A DNA stretch of 20,462 nucleotides from Candidatus Azambacteria bacterium (lineage in GTDB: Bacteria > Patescibacteriota > Minisyncoccia > GWC2-36-17 > WO2-46-25). The notes under the pieces were generated by a model. The model ran no database searches. It was given only the letters and a program-made list of their open reading frames with translations, and had not been told where the DNA came from. Below, piece by piece: positions 1 to 7,149 of this stretch (its first letter is position 1; every line of letters starts with the position of its first letter). The DNA is taken from positions 1 through 20,462 of the forward strand of contig JANLHQ010000059.1 in assembly GCA_024654415.1 (NCBI GenBank). The letters run 5' to 3'. The position numbers and the translations under genes are program-made.

Positions 1-122
1 CCGAATCCGAATTCATCTACGCGGATACCTGCTTTTCGCGCCACGATAAAATGCCCCCATTCATGGGCAATAATGAGAAGCGCCAATATACCTATAAACA
101 ATAGAATGGTAAGTGCAATCAT
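1..122 (-). CDS. rseP: RIP metalloprotease, RseP/site-2 protease type (N-terminal fragment)
   Basis: Only the first 40 codons are inside the window; the gene runs off the left edge. The reverse strand starts with ATG at 122 and encodes a hydrophobic helix followed by HEWGHF at residues 20-25, the HExxH zinc-binding motif of intramembrane site-2 proteases, then VARKAGIRVDEFGFG, which fits the conserved stretch after the motif in RseP. Such enzymes cut transmembrane substrates such as anti-sigma factors inside the membrane. The start lies 5 nt after the frr stop, so the two are probably cotranscribed. Family assignment is firm; the orthologous role is inferred. Confidence 0.85.
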   Translation of the reverse strand, partial: MIALTILLFIGILALLIIAHEWGHFIVARKAGIRVDEFGF

Positions 123-127
123 AAAAA

Positions 128-688
128 TTATATGCTAAGGATTTCTTTTTCCTTTTTATCGCGCACCGTCATTATTTTTTCGCTATTAAATTCATCAACA
201 ATCTTTTGAATCTCGCTTTTTGCTTTAAAAAAATCATCTTCGCGAAGCGTTCCCTCTTCTTTCATTTTTTGTACTTTTCGCATCGCGTCTTCACGCTCCT
301 GCCGGATTGAAATACGCGCCTCCTCAACCCTCTGATCAAGTAATTTAATAAGTCCGATACGTCGCTCTTCCGTTAATGAGGGGAGTGAGAGCCGGATGCT
401 GTCTTTATCGACGATCGGCGCGATGCCGAGTGGTGATTGTAAAATAGCTTTCTGGATAGACTCGAGCGCATTTTTATCCCAGGGCTGTATTACGAGCATC
501 TGGGAAGAAGGAGAGGAAATGGAAGCAATCTGTACAAGCGGCGTGATCTGCCCGTAGTACTCAACCATAAGACCCTCCACAAGCGCAGGCGATGCCCGCC
601 CAGTGCGAAGCGACGCGGTTTCATTTTTAAAATGCTCCACGGTCTTCTCCATTTGTTCCCGCATATGCTTCAGCTCGTTTTGATACAT
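128..688 (-). CDS. frr: Ribosome recycling factor
   Basis: This encodes 186 residues, the usual RRF length, from the ATG at 688 (MYQNELKHMREQ). A further upstream in-frame ATG at 721 would add 11 residues that fit the family poorly. Recognisable RRF segments are LRTGRASPALVEGLMVEYYG (about residues 26-45), IQPWDKNALESIQKAI, PLPSLTEERR-like LSLPSLTEERR (about 100-110), VEEARISIRQEREDAM and the C-terminal KEKEILSI. RRF, with EF-G, splits the post-termination ribosome in the cytoplasm. No Shine-Dalgarno sequence is visible. It lies downstream of a terminator at 729-763 and just upstream of the rseP-type gene. Confidence 0.95.
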   Translation of the reverse strand: MYQNELKHMREQMEKTVEHFKNETASLRTGRASPALVEGLMVEYYGQITPLVQIASISSPSSQMLVIQPWDKNALESIQKAILQSPLGIAPIVDKDSIRLSLPSLTEERRIGLIKLLDQRVEEARISIRQEREDAMRKVQKMKEEGTLREDDFFKAKSEIQKIVDEFNSEKIMTVRDKKEKEILSI

Positions 689-728
689 ATTGTTATGAGT
701 GTTGTATATACTACCACACATTACAGAA

Positions 729-763
729 AAACAAATACTCTGCCAAGGGCAGAGTATTTGTTT
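729..763 (-). terminator. Rho-independent terminator of the propeller-protein gene
   Basis: A perfect 14-bp inverted repeat (acaaatactctgcc / ggcagagtatttgt, 731-744 and 748-761) with a 3-nt loop, extendable by two A-T pairs, is followed on the minus strand by TTTT at 730-727. It lies between the stop at 774 and the frr start at 688, so it ends the mltG-holB-propeller transcript. Confidence 0.85.
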
Positions 764-773
764 AATTCGCTGT

Positions 774-1913
774 TTATTTCTTCACATTTTTCATCCCAAG
801 GAAAATACTCCGAGTATCTTTAGGATCAATGAGAATCTCACTAATACGTTTTTGCGTAGCAAGCTTCTGCACACTCCAATTGATACCACCATCAAGTGAC
901 TGATACACTAATGCACCAACACCAACATATATCTTCCGTGAATTTTTTGGATCAACAGCAATGGAGTCAACGGGAAGTGCGTTCGGCGGAATAAGAATCT
1001 TCACAAACTCCCATGTACCTCCTTTATTGTTCGAACGTATAAGTCCGTTGGCAAGCGCAAGATACAAGATATTCGGATCTCCCGGATCCATCGTAAACAT
1101 CATTACATTATTGTGCGCTGAAATACGCGATAATTCGCGTGAGAATTCTTTCCATTCGCGACCGCCGTCAGCTGATCGAAATAATCCTCGTCCCCGCACC
1201 ACCGCATACATCTCAAAGGAGTTATATGGATTAATAACAATGTTCGTCACAGAGCCGGTGAGCCACTTTACCACCTTCCATGTTTCGCCAAAATCCTCCG
1301 AAACAAATACGCCTCCTTGTCCTGTTCCTATGTATACCATATTACTTGCCGAAGGGTGCAACGCAATAGCTTCCACCGGATAGTTTTCAAGTTGAGAAAT
1401 ATACGTTTGTACGAATGATGCTCCGCCGTCGGTCGATTTCAAAAATACACCATATTTATTCTGAAACGCCGCTATATACATATTATTCACATCTCGTGGA
1501 TCTTGTGCGACATCAAATATCGTTGCGTCATCGGCAAGGATGCGATTGCGGTCATACATCTTTTCCCAATTCTGACCGTTGTTCACGCTTTTATATAGGC
1601 CGTCACCCTCTGTGCCCGCATAAATAATATTTGAATCAATATGATCAAGCGTAAGATTAAGCACGCTCACCGAAGGGATACTGCTACCCGCATCAATTGC
1701 CACTTGAGGGAACCACGTCGTTCCGCTATCAATCGAGCGAATAATACTCGCGCGATCAACTGCAATATTCCCCTGCTGGAGTGGTGTGTTTTTATCCGCA
1801 AGCGATTGAAACAACGGAAAAGACACGAGGATTTGATTCAACGAAACAGGAGTAAATATAAGTACTGCCGCGGTAATAATGGCAATAACAATAATAAGCG
1901 CTAATGGTTTCAT
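774..1913 (-). CDS. Membrane-anchored Asp-box (BNR/sortilin-like) beta-propeller protein
   Basis: This 379-residue protein begins with a short positive N-terminus and a hydrophobic helix (about residues 5-23, ALIIVIAIITAAVLIF), a signal anchor or uncleaved signal peptide. Seven Asp-box motifs (S-x-D-x-G-x-x-W type) follow: SIDSGTTW, SVNNGQNW, STDGGASF, SEDFGETW, SADGGREW, SNNKGGTW and SLDGGINW. They alternate with IYxGT/IYVGVG-type strands, the pattern of sortilin/VPS10, YCF48 and BNR propellers. It most likely folds as an extracytoplasmic propeller. No sialidase catalytic residues are evident, so an enzymatic role is not supported; binding or scaffolding is inferred. It starts 11 nt after the holB stop and ends in a strong terminator. 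Confidence 0.8.
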   Translation of the reverse strand: MKPLALIIVIAIITAAVLIFTPVSLNQILVSFPLFQSLADKNTPLQQGNIAVDRASIIRSIDSGTTWFPQVAIDAGSSIPSVSVLNLTLDHIDSNIIYAGTEGDGLYKSVNNGQNWEKMYDRNRILADDATIFDVAQDPRDVNNMYIAAFQNKYGVFLKSTDGGASFVQTYISQLENYPVEAIALHPSASNMVYIGTGQGGVFVSEDFGETWKVVKWLTGSVTNIVINPYNSFEMYAVVRGRGLFRSADGGREWKEFSRELSRISAHNNVMMFTMDPGDPNILYLALANGLIRSNNKGGTWEFVKILIPPNALPVDSIAVDPKNSRKIYVGVGALVYQSLDGGINWSVQKLATQKRISEILIDPKDTRSIFLGMKNVKK

Positions 1914-1923
1914 ATAAGTATAA

Positions 1924-2742
1924 TTAAAACATCAAAACGATATTTTCCAGGATCAAACGCTTGTTCGCATTCGATGTTTTTGCGATATGCGCACTGCGTA
2001 TAATCTCTGAAATGATGTCGCGAAGCTGTGTGAGAGAATAGTTTTTTTCTTGCACGAGCTTTTCTACATCTTCTACGCACCACCCGTGTTCTAAAAACTT
2101 TTTATCGCCCCCCGCGATAAGGTAACTCATATCACGAAAGAACGATGCCCACTGCGTAAGTATATCGGAAATATCGCTATCCTCGTCTTTAGCCATCTTC
2201 TCTGTCATCGCGAATCTCCTTGCGATAGTTGCAATAATTAGGTTTCTTAAATCGTATACTATTTGCTTCTTTTTGTCAATAGCCTCGTCCGTCTGTTCAG
2301 ACCCAGAAAAACGCACCTTTTGCACCCTCGAAAGAATGGTCGGTAGTATCATGGTGGGGTGGTCTGAGAGCAGAATAATGACGCTTTTAGCAGGTGGTTC
2401 CTCAAGAATCTTAAGTAACGCACTTGATGCTGTATTACCAAGCCGGTCAAACGCATCAATGATCACCACCTTATGCCCGCCAAAATATGATGCGAGCGAA
2501 AAGAATTCTCTAATCTGTCGTATCTGTCCGACAAGCACTTTATCCTCACCGCTCTGTGCCTCAACCATCAATACATCGGGATTCATGCTTCCCCCTCCCT
2601 CATGCTCTGTCGCGAGTGCGGCGAACGCGCGCGCGACCTCTTTTTTTTCATCGCCACTCCCGCCGCAAAAAAGATACGCATGCGCATGCGTTCCTTCGCG
2701 GAAGCTTTTTGTTAGTAATGTTAATTGCGAGTGCTCGTTCAT
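1924..2742 (-). CDS. holB: DNA polymerase III delta-prime-like clamp-loader subunit
   Basis: 272 residues of the AAA+ clamp-loader family. HAYLFCGGSGDEKKEVARAF (about residues 21-40) occupies the Walker A position but lacks the GxxGxGKT form, as is typical of delta-prime, which does not hydrolyse ATP. KVVIIDAFDRLGNTASSALLKILEEPP (about 89-115) matches the Walker B/sensor 1 region, and SRVQ (about 137) corresponds to the SRC arginine-finger motif with Cys replaced by Val. The C-terminal half is helical and poorly conserved. It would help load the sliding clamp during replication. The start overlaps the mltG stop by 4 nt (ATGA), implying coupled translation. Confidence 0.85.
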   Translation of the reverse strand: MNEHSQLTLLTKSFREGTHAHAYLFCGGSGDEKKEVARAFAALATEHEGGGSMNPDVLMVEAQSGEDKVLVGQIRQIREFFSLASYFGGHKVVIIDAFDRLGNTASSALLKILEEPPAKSVIILLSDHPTMILPTILSRVQKVRFSGSEQTDEAIDKKKQIVYDLRNLIIATIARRFAMTEKMAKDEDSDISDILTQWASFFRDMSYLIAGGDKKFLEHGWCVEDVEKLVQEKNYSLTQLRDIISEIIRSAHIAKTSNANKRLILENIVLMF

Positions 2743-3815
2743 CGTAAATATTTTGCCACCGCCGCGTTATGTTCCTGAAGCGTGCGCGAAAAAACGGTTT
2801 CTTTGTTTGGTTTTGAAATGTAAAAAAGATAATCATTCTCGGTCGGATATATCGCGGCAAGAAGCGCCTCTTTGCCCGGATTACCGATGGGTCCTTTTGG
2901 CAGACCTTTATATAGGTATGTATTATATGGGGTGTCGGTGGCAAGATCGGCGCGCGTAAGGTCATTCTTATTCAGCGCGTACGACACCGTCGCATCTACC
3001 TGCAGCGGCATGCCGATAGCAATACGCTTCCACAACAACCCCGAAACGAGCCGCATGTCTTCCGGCGTGATAACTTCTTTTTGTATCATGGACGCCATTA
3101 TCACGATATCAGAAATACTTTTCTCTTGACGGCGTATTTCTTCTCGTAAAGGCGCATCAAGCTTTCTCCCGAAATTATCAAGCATCCTTCCGACGATCTC
3201 ATCAAGCGTCGCTTCGCGCTCGAATTCGTATGTATCGGGAAATAAATATCCGTCGAGATTCGCCTCAGCGGGTGCGTCGGCGAAAAAATCATGCTGTGCG
3301 CTAAACTCACCGATAGAAAGATTAGCAAGATGCCTTTTTTCTTTTGCAAGCAATCCTATTTCGCGCAGTTTTGCTTCTATCGTCCAAATGCCGTACCCCT
3401 CCGGAATAGTCACTACAATGGTATCGCGCGCCACATCGCCGCGCGCAATCTTGTCTGCGATGCCTTTGGGCGACAGCGAGGCGCTCAATAAATACTTTCC
3501 CGCCTGCAAAGAAGAAGCGATATTTTCATCCCACGCATAAAACTCAAAAAGAAAACTGTCGGCAATAAACCTTTCTTGTTCAAGCCGCGTGGCGATCGTT
3601 TTTGCGTTATCTCCTTTCTCAACTACAAATATCCTTTCGGGCACGCTCGTTTGAGAAAGTGGTGTTTCGATACGCGCAGAAAGCGTCACATATGCAATGC
3701 CTGCCGCTATAATACATATGACAAGCACCGCACCAAAGCCGACCATGATCTTAAAAACCAGCGTTTTCTGACGCGGTATTTCTTGCGGTATTTCTTGTCT
3801 TTGCTGTTCATCCAT
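2739..3815 (-). CDS. mltG: Endolytic murein transglycosylase MltG (YceG family)
   Basis: 358 residues from the ATG at 3815; an in-frame TTG at 3833 is less likely. A charged cytoplasmic N-terminus precedes one transmembrane helix (about residues 20-45). A LysM-like segment (FVVEKGDNAKTIATRLEQERFI) and the YceG catalytic domain follow, with YLFPDTYEF, the active-site glutamate in ASMIQKEV (Glu about 247), LQVDATVSYAL and the hallmark GLPKGPIGNPG followed by AIYPTENDYLFYI. MltG cleaves nascent glycan strands in the outer leaflet and is thought to set glycan length. It heads the mltG-holB-propeller transcription unit. A GGGCAGG stretch lies just before the chosen ATG. Confidence 0.93.
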   Translation of the reverse strand: MDEQQRQEIPQEIPRQKTLVFKIMVGFGAVLVICIIAAGIAYVTLSARIETPLSQTSVPERIFVVEKGDNAKTIATRLEQERFIADSFLFEFYAWDENIASSLQAGKYLLSASLSPKGIADKIARGDVARDTIVVTIPEGYGIWTIEAKLREIGLLAKEKRHLANLSIGEFSAQHDFFADAPAEANLDGYLFPDTYEFEREATLDEIVGRMLDNFGRKLDAPLREEIRRQEKSISDIVIMASMIQKEVITPEDMRLVSGLLWKRIAIGMPLQVDATVSYALNKNDLTRADLATDTPYNTYLYKGLPKGPIGNPGKEALLAAIYPTENDYLFYISKPNKETVFSRTLQEHNAAVAKYLR

Positions 3816-3864
3816 ACCTGCCCAATCTACCAAAATACGCGTGAAATAACAATAAAATAAGTTT

Positions 3865-4206
3865 TTATTCCAACTCTAACGCAATCAATCCATGTTCTTT
3901 TATCTTCTCTTTGTAGTTGGGAAATGAATAATACATCTCACGGATATCTTCTGCGCTCGCGCACGCAGGATTGATATCCTGCGGTGAATATTTTTCCAAC
4001 AACGCTTCGATCGTCGTAAATACCTCGGCGCTGCGTACCGTTTTTGTGAATGTATCGTCTTCACACATCAGCATCACCGCATCGCCACGCTTGATATCAC
4101 GGAATTTTTCATCGCAGGCGCGCGTTTCTATCTTTTTCCGTCCGTCGCGGATTGCTTCAAAAATATCTCTATTCACTGCTCTGAATTTTATATGATGTGT
4201 TTTCAT
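3865..4206 (-). CDS. ASCH domain protein
   Basis: 113 residues matching the ASCH/PUA-like fold: an N-terminal strand HIKFRAVNRDIFEAIRDGRKKIETR, where the GRKxIETR segment is the conserved ASCH signature, then FRDIKRGDAVMLMCEDDTFTKTVRSAEVFTTIEALL and a C-terminal YKEKIKEHGLIALELE. ASCH proteins bind RNA or modified nucleosides; the small YqfB-like members hydrolyse N4-acetylcytidine, and the size here is compatible with that. The start overlaps the thpR stop by 4 nt (ATGA), so both are translated from one message. The precise substrate cannot be read from the sequence. Confidence 0.8.
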   Translation of the reverse strand: MKTHHIKFRAVNRDIFEAIRDGRKKIETRACDEKFRDIKRGDAVMLMCEDDTFTKTVRSAEVFTTIEALLEKYSPQDINPACASAEDIREMYYSFPNYKEKIKEHGLIALELE

Positions 4207-4757
4207 ACCGCTTTCCCGAATGAAAAAGTTTCAAGCGTTTTATATCGCACGCCCGCAGGGTCAAGGCACGACTCCACGAGTTCAACAGAATGAACATCAA
4301 ACGATGCGAGCTCAGGGAGTGTCTTCTCGACATTGATTGCTTGTGCTAAAGCAGGATCTTTGAATCGCGCAAGCGTTGCATGGGGAATTGTTTCTTCGTG
4401 CGGCTCCACGGCTAGGAAACCTCGCAGTTCTTTTTGCATATTTTCAACAAGCCGCTCATACGCATCGCTTTCCTGAAATACTGCCCACACCATGCGTGGC
4501 GGCATGCCTGGCGGGGCAAACGTTATTTTTTCAAATGAAAGAGAAAATGATTTAGTCTGCGCACACAGCTCCTTAATTTTTTCTTTTATTTCGTTTACGC
4601 GCGCCTCCTCTACGTCCCCCAAAAAACAAGAGGTAATATGAATATCTTCTTTTGGTGTCCACCGCACATCACGCGCCGAAAATTGAGCGTAATAGTTCGC
4701 AAATGCACTTTGCCATTCGCTCGGGAGCATGATTGATATAAAAAGTCGTTTTGTCAT
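4203..4757 (-). CDS. thpR: RNA 2',3'-cyclic phosphodiesterase (2H family)
   Basis: 184 residues with both catalytic motifs of the 2H phosphoesterase superfamily: HIT at 40-42 (followed by SCFLGDV) and HAT at 125-127 (followed by LARFK), spaced as in LigT/ThpR. The opening MTKRLFISIMLP is also typical. ThpR opens 2',3'-cyclic phosphates on RNA ends to 2'-phosphates and can ligate tRNA halves in vitro. Its physical coupling to an ASCH protein, with a tRNA-binding protein next upstream, suggests an RNA-processing cluster. The upstream 85 nt contain no clear Shine-Dalgarno sequence near the ATG. Confidence 0.88.
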   Translation of the reverse strand: MTKRLFISIMLPSEWQSAFANYYAQFSARDVRWTPKEDIHITSCFLGDVEEARVNEIKEKIKELCAQTKSFSLSFEKITFAPPGMPPRMVWAVFQESDAYERLVENMQKELRGFLAVEPHEETIPHATLARFKDPALAQAINVEKTLPELASFDVHSVELVESCLDPAGVRYKTLETFSFGKAV

Positions 4758-4842
4758 AAAGGATCATTTAGTAGGCCCCGCTTCCTTTTTTTTTAATTAC
4801 TCAGAGATCACGGGTGCTTTGATTTAGATGCGCGTAAGCGAA

Positions 4843-5187
4843 TCACCCCACCTGCGCGCCGGATGGTGCTTGCGCATCAGGCATAAGCAATATTGGCCCC
4901 TCTTCACTGCTTGCGGCAAGAAGCATCCCGTGGCTTTCAATACCCATGAGCGCGCGCGGCGCCAGATTGGCGACGATAACGATCTGCTTCCCGATGAGCT
5001 CTTCAGGAGAATATCGCTTGCCGATACCTGCAACGATCTGCCTCTTTCCCTGCCCTGAGCTTGTCGAAGGGTCAGTACCAAGATCCAATTGCAATTTTAT
5101 AAGTTTATCAGACCCCTCCACCCGCTCGGCCGCTTCTATTGTTGCCACGCGCAATTCCGTTTTTTTGAATTCATCAAATGTGATCAT
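4843..5187 (-). CDS. Trbp111/MetG-C-terminal-like tRNA-binding protein with a small in-frame repeat insertion
   Basis: 114 residues forming a stand-alone OB-fold tRNA-binding domain: ITFDEFKKTELRVATIEAAE, VEGSDKLIKLQLDLG, RQIVAGIGKRYSPEELIGKQ, IVIVANLAPRALMGIESHGMLLAA and a C-terminal LLMPDAQAPSGAQVG. It is the module found at the C-terminus of methionyl-tRNA synthetase, in Trbp111 and in CsaA. It probably acts as a dimeric structure-specific tRNA binder in trans. Between the LG strand end (residue 37) and KRQIVAG it carries about eight extra residues, TDPSTSSGQG, encoded by a short genomic repeat (see separate entry). Stop and start overlap the upstream DUF5654 gene by 4 nt. Confidence 0.87.
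   Translation of the reverse strand: MITFDEFKKTELRVATIEAAERVEGSDKLIKLQLDLGTDPSTSSGQGKRQIVAGIGKRYSPEELIGKQIVIVANLAPRALMGIESHGMLLAASSEEGPILLMPDAQAPSGAQVG
5054..5070. repeat. Short dispersed repeat CCTGAGCTTGTCGAAGG inside a coding region
   Basis: This 17-bp imperfect palindrome encodes STSSGQ in the tRNA-binding gene. From general experience the motif and its translations (STSSGQ, LRQAQG) recur dispersed through many environmental bacterial genomes. Only one copy is in this window, so its repeat nature is recalled knowledge, not seen here. Confidence 0.55.
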
Positions 5188-5435
5188 TGTTTTTTATTTA
5201 CTATTCGTAAAAGATATCGGGTTATCACTACCACAAAAACAGTAATGATGACCGCGTACACGAATTTCGCCCACATTGTGCCCGTACCCAGCGGAAAGAT
5301 GTTTTCGATGAATGCTTTGATCGCGTCGTTCCATGCAAGGCCGGCGACAAGCCCGAACGCGGTCGCGATATATCCCACGGTTTGCGTGCGCACCTGCTCT
5401 CGCACGCTTATTTTTTTCTCATCTTGTTGATCCAT
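5184..5435 (-). CDS. DUF5654 family small membrane protein
   Basis: 83 residues. EQVRTQTVGYIATAFGLVAGLAWNDAIKAFIE (about residues 13-44) is the family signature, followed by a second helix WAKFVYAVIITVFVVVITRYLL (about 55-76) and a basic tail. It is predicted to span the membrane twice. The family is frequent in CPR genomes and in archaea; its function is unknown. It is the first gene of an ATGA-coupled pair with the tRNA-binding gene. A TATGAT hexamer ends 6 nt before the ATG, with TTGCTC 18 nt further up, suggesting a leaderless or near-leaderless transcript. Confidence 0.85.
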   Translation of the reverse strand: MDQQDEKKISVREQVRTQTVGYIATAFGLVAGLAWNDAIKAFIENIFPLGTGTMWAKFVYAVIITVFVVVITRYLLRIVNKKQ

Positions 5436-5471
5436 GATTTCATCATACCTCTAAATAAACGAATTGAGCAA
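5433..5471 (-). promoter_or_regulatory. Candidate leaderless promoter for the DUF5654 gene
   Basis: On the minus strand, TTGCTC (5471-5466), an 18-nt spacer and TATGAT (5447-5442) are followed by only 6 nt before the ATG at 5435. Transcription would start at or next to the start codon. Sequence match only. Confidence 0.4.
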
Positions 5472-5487
5472 CGATCGGGAAACAATG

Positions 5488-5525
5488 AAAAAACACCCCG
5501 TCATTTTGGTTGGGGTGTTTTTTTT
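5488..5525. terminator. Strong, probably bidirectional terminator
   Basis: A perfect 12-bp stem AAAAAACACCCC (5488-5499) / GGGGTGTTTTTT (5512-5523) encloses a 12-nt loop. It ends the minus-strand gene whose stop is at 5534. A-tracts and T-tracts on both sides would allow termination in either direction. Confidence 0.85.
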
Positions 5526-5533
5526 GGAGATTA

Positions 5534-6160
5534 TTACCTGTTCTTTTGAAGGGCATTAGCGAGAAGCCCTTTGAATCTTCTGGGATTGGCGCAGTTTACA
5601 AGTACCGAAAAAGCGAATTCTTCGCGCCACAGCTCACGGACAACAATGTGATCTCTGTTGCGGTTTTCGCGGAATCCCATCGCAAAGTTTACTATTCTCA
5701 AACCCGCTAAACGCATACTCTGCCGAGAAACCCATTCATTATACTCCACAGAGTCATAAGGGAACACCATCTTTTCTGCGTCGCGTGATCCTCTATGAAG
5801 AATGGTAATTAACATCTTGTCCGGGAAAAGGCCGATTGAAACATACTGATGCTGAAAAAAAACAAAGCCGTCCCACACCCACTCCGCCCTGCTTCCATTC
5901 ATTTCTCCTTTGATATGAAAGTAATCCCTCATCGTGGCAGAGCGGGCAAACCTGGTAATGGCAACAAACCCTTTGCGTGCAAGCCGAGCGTACCTAAGTT
6001 GGCGGTTTTCGAGATTCCTCATCTTTGCCTCACGCTCTTCAGCTAGACGCTCTAACTTTTGAATGTCTTTTTTTCTCTCCCCTCTCTTCTCTTCTATAAT
6101 GCTTTCTATTTTTCCCCCTAGCAGCTTCGGTAGAACAATACTCCTGCTTCCGTTTGCCAT
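5534..6160 (-). CDS. Hypothetical protein with N-terminal coiled coil
   Basis: 208 residues that I do not recognise. Residues about 16-58 are highly charged, heptad-like and helical (IESIIEEKRGERKKDIQKLERLAEEREAKMRNLENRQLRYARL). The rest reads as a mixed alpha/beta domain with aromatic segments (EWVWDGFVFFQHQYVSIGLFPDKMLITILHRGS). No transmembrane helix, signal peptide, cysteine cluster or catalytic motif is evident, so it is probably cytoplasmic. It has one of the strongest ribosome-binding sites here, AAAGGAGATGATATC before ATG, unlike the neighbouring housekeeping genes. It sits alone between mutY and a terminator and may be an accessory acquisition. Confidence 0.7.
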   Translation of the reverse strand: MANGSRSIVLPKLLGGKIESIIEEKRGERKKDIQKLERLAEEREAKMRNLENRQLRYARLARKGFVAITRFARSATMRDYFHIKGEMNGSRAEWVWDGFVFFQHQYVSIGLFPDKMLITILHRGSRDAEKMVFPYDSVEYNEWVSRQSMRLAGLRIVNFAMGFRENRNRDHIVVRELWREEFAFSVLVNCANPRRFKGLLANALQKNR

Positions 6161-6249
6161 GATATCATCTCCTTTTTTATAGGTTTTATTCAGTTTTGTA
6201 GGTGCTATTTATCGGGAAATCTACAACAATATACACAAAAATGCAATGG

Positions 6250-7080
6250 CTACGAAACGATGTAAAACGTCTTTCCCCTGCACCGCACAAACCCCTCTTT
6301 TTCTAATTGCGCGAATATTTTTTCGATGCGTTCTACGGGTTCATGTGTCTGCTGTGCCACGGCGCGCACCGTGAGCGATTTCTTTTTCACCAGTAGCACA
6401 ACGATCTTTCCGCGCACTTGCCTATCGGACCCGGTGAACGGTTTTTGTTTTACATAATGCGCGCTCTTACGATTGGGGTTTTCTTTTTCCTGTACTGCAA
6501 GCATCGTGCCATAATCCATCAGTGCAAAGTACCACTCGCGTGGATTTTTCCGATCGACCGCTTCCGCGACCAATCGCATAATAGCGTCATCGCTTACTTT
6601 CTTGCTTCGGGGAAAGAAAAAATGAATGAACACTCTGCGGATGTTCGTCTCGATAAAAACCGACGGATGATTAAATGCGAACGCCGCAATGGATCCGGCG
6701 GTCGCTTTGCCGATTCCCGGCAATGTATGAAACACTTCGGGGTCCTGCGGCAGTTTTCCTTTATACTTCCCTACAACTACCTCGGCTAACTTTTTTAAAA
6801 ATAATGCACGGCGATTATAGCCAAGCCCCTGCCACGCAGAGAGCACATCGGAAAGTGGCGCGTGCGCAAGTGCGGAAAAATTCGGAAACCGTTTTATGAA
6901 TTCCTTATACTTCAAAGTTACACGCCCTACCTGTGTCTGCTGAAGCATCACTTCAGACACGACGATACGATAGGGACTTGCGGTTTTTCGCCACGGCATA
7001 TCGTGCCGTCCATGCGCGCGATAATAGCTCCAAATTTCTTTTTGGAATTTTTTCAGATCATAGAGCGCCGTTTTTTTCAT
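6250..7080 (-). CDS. mutY: A/G-specific adenine glycosylase lacking the Fe-S cluster
   Basis: 276 residues from the ATG at 7080 (MKKTALYDLKKFQKEIWSYY). The HhH-GPD core is clear: PWRKTASPYRIVVSEVMLQQTQV with catalytic Glu43, WQGLGYNRRALFLKKLAE, and the helix-hairpin-helix LPGIGKATAGSIAAFAF (about 120-136). Where MutY normally has the catalytic Asp (LDGNVKRV), this protein reads IETNIRRV with Glu144. The C-x6-C-x2-C-x5-C Fe-S loop is absent; after MDYGTML the chain runs through NRKSAHYVKQKPF and a C-terminal winged-helix-like segment. MutY removes adenine opposite 8-oxoguanine. A TATACT hexamer lies 7 nt before the ATG and a terminator lies immediately upstream, suggesting a monocistronic, nearly leaderless message. 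Confidence 0.88.
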   Translation of the reverse strand: MKKTALYDLKKFQKEIWSYYRAHGRHDMPWRKTASPYRIVVSEVMLQQTQVGRVTLKYKEFIKRFPNFSALAHAPLSDVLSAWQGLGYNRRALFLKKLAEVVVGKYKGKLPQDPEVFHTLPGIGKATAGSIAAFAFNHPSVFIETNIRRVFIHFFFPRSKKVSDDAIMRLVAEAVDRKNPREWYFALMDYGTMLAVQEKENPNRKSAHYVKQKPFTGSDRQVRGKIVVLLVKKKSLTVRAVAQQTHEPVERIEKIFAQLEKEGFVRCRGKTFYIVS

Positions 7081-7116
7081 CACCAATAGTATAAAACAAA
7101 AAAGTCCGATGCATAA
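7078..7116 (-). promoter_or_regulatory. Candidate near-leaderless promoter of mutY
   Basis: TATACT (7093-7088 on the minus strand) lies 7 nt before the mutY ATG, with a weak TTATGC 17 nt upstream. It overlaps the terminator of the preceding gene. Sequence match only. Confidence 0.4.
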
Positions 7117-7132
7117 ATGCACCGGACTTTTT
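7098..7132 (-). terminator. Terminator of the RRM-protein gene
   Basis: A 10-bp stem AAAAAGTCCG (7099-7108) / CGGACTTTTT (7123-7132) with an inner TGCA pairing is followed on the minus strand by TTTTTTGTTTT. It lies 18 nt past the RRM gene stop. Confidence 0.85.
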
Positions 7133-7149
7133 CTAAAAACGTGAATGGT

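Noticed and set aside
689..721. Eleven-residue N-terminal extension of RRF from the ATG at 721
   Set aside because: The family length and sequence fit the ATG at 688; the extra residues (MCGSIYNTHNN) are not RRF-like.
2556..2965. Plus-strand and alternate-frame ORFs over holB/mltG
   Set aside because: They are shadows of the well-supported minus-strand genes with no recognisable domains.
4824..5081. Minus-strand ORF beginning MVLTLRQAQGRERGR
   Set aside because: It is an out-of-frame shadow of the tRNA-binding gene; LRQAQG is another frame of the short dispersed repeat.
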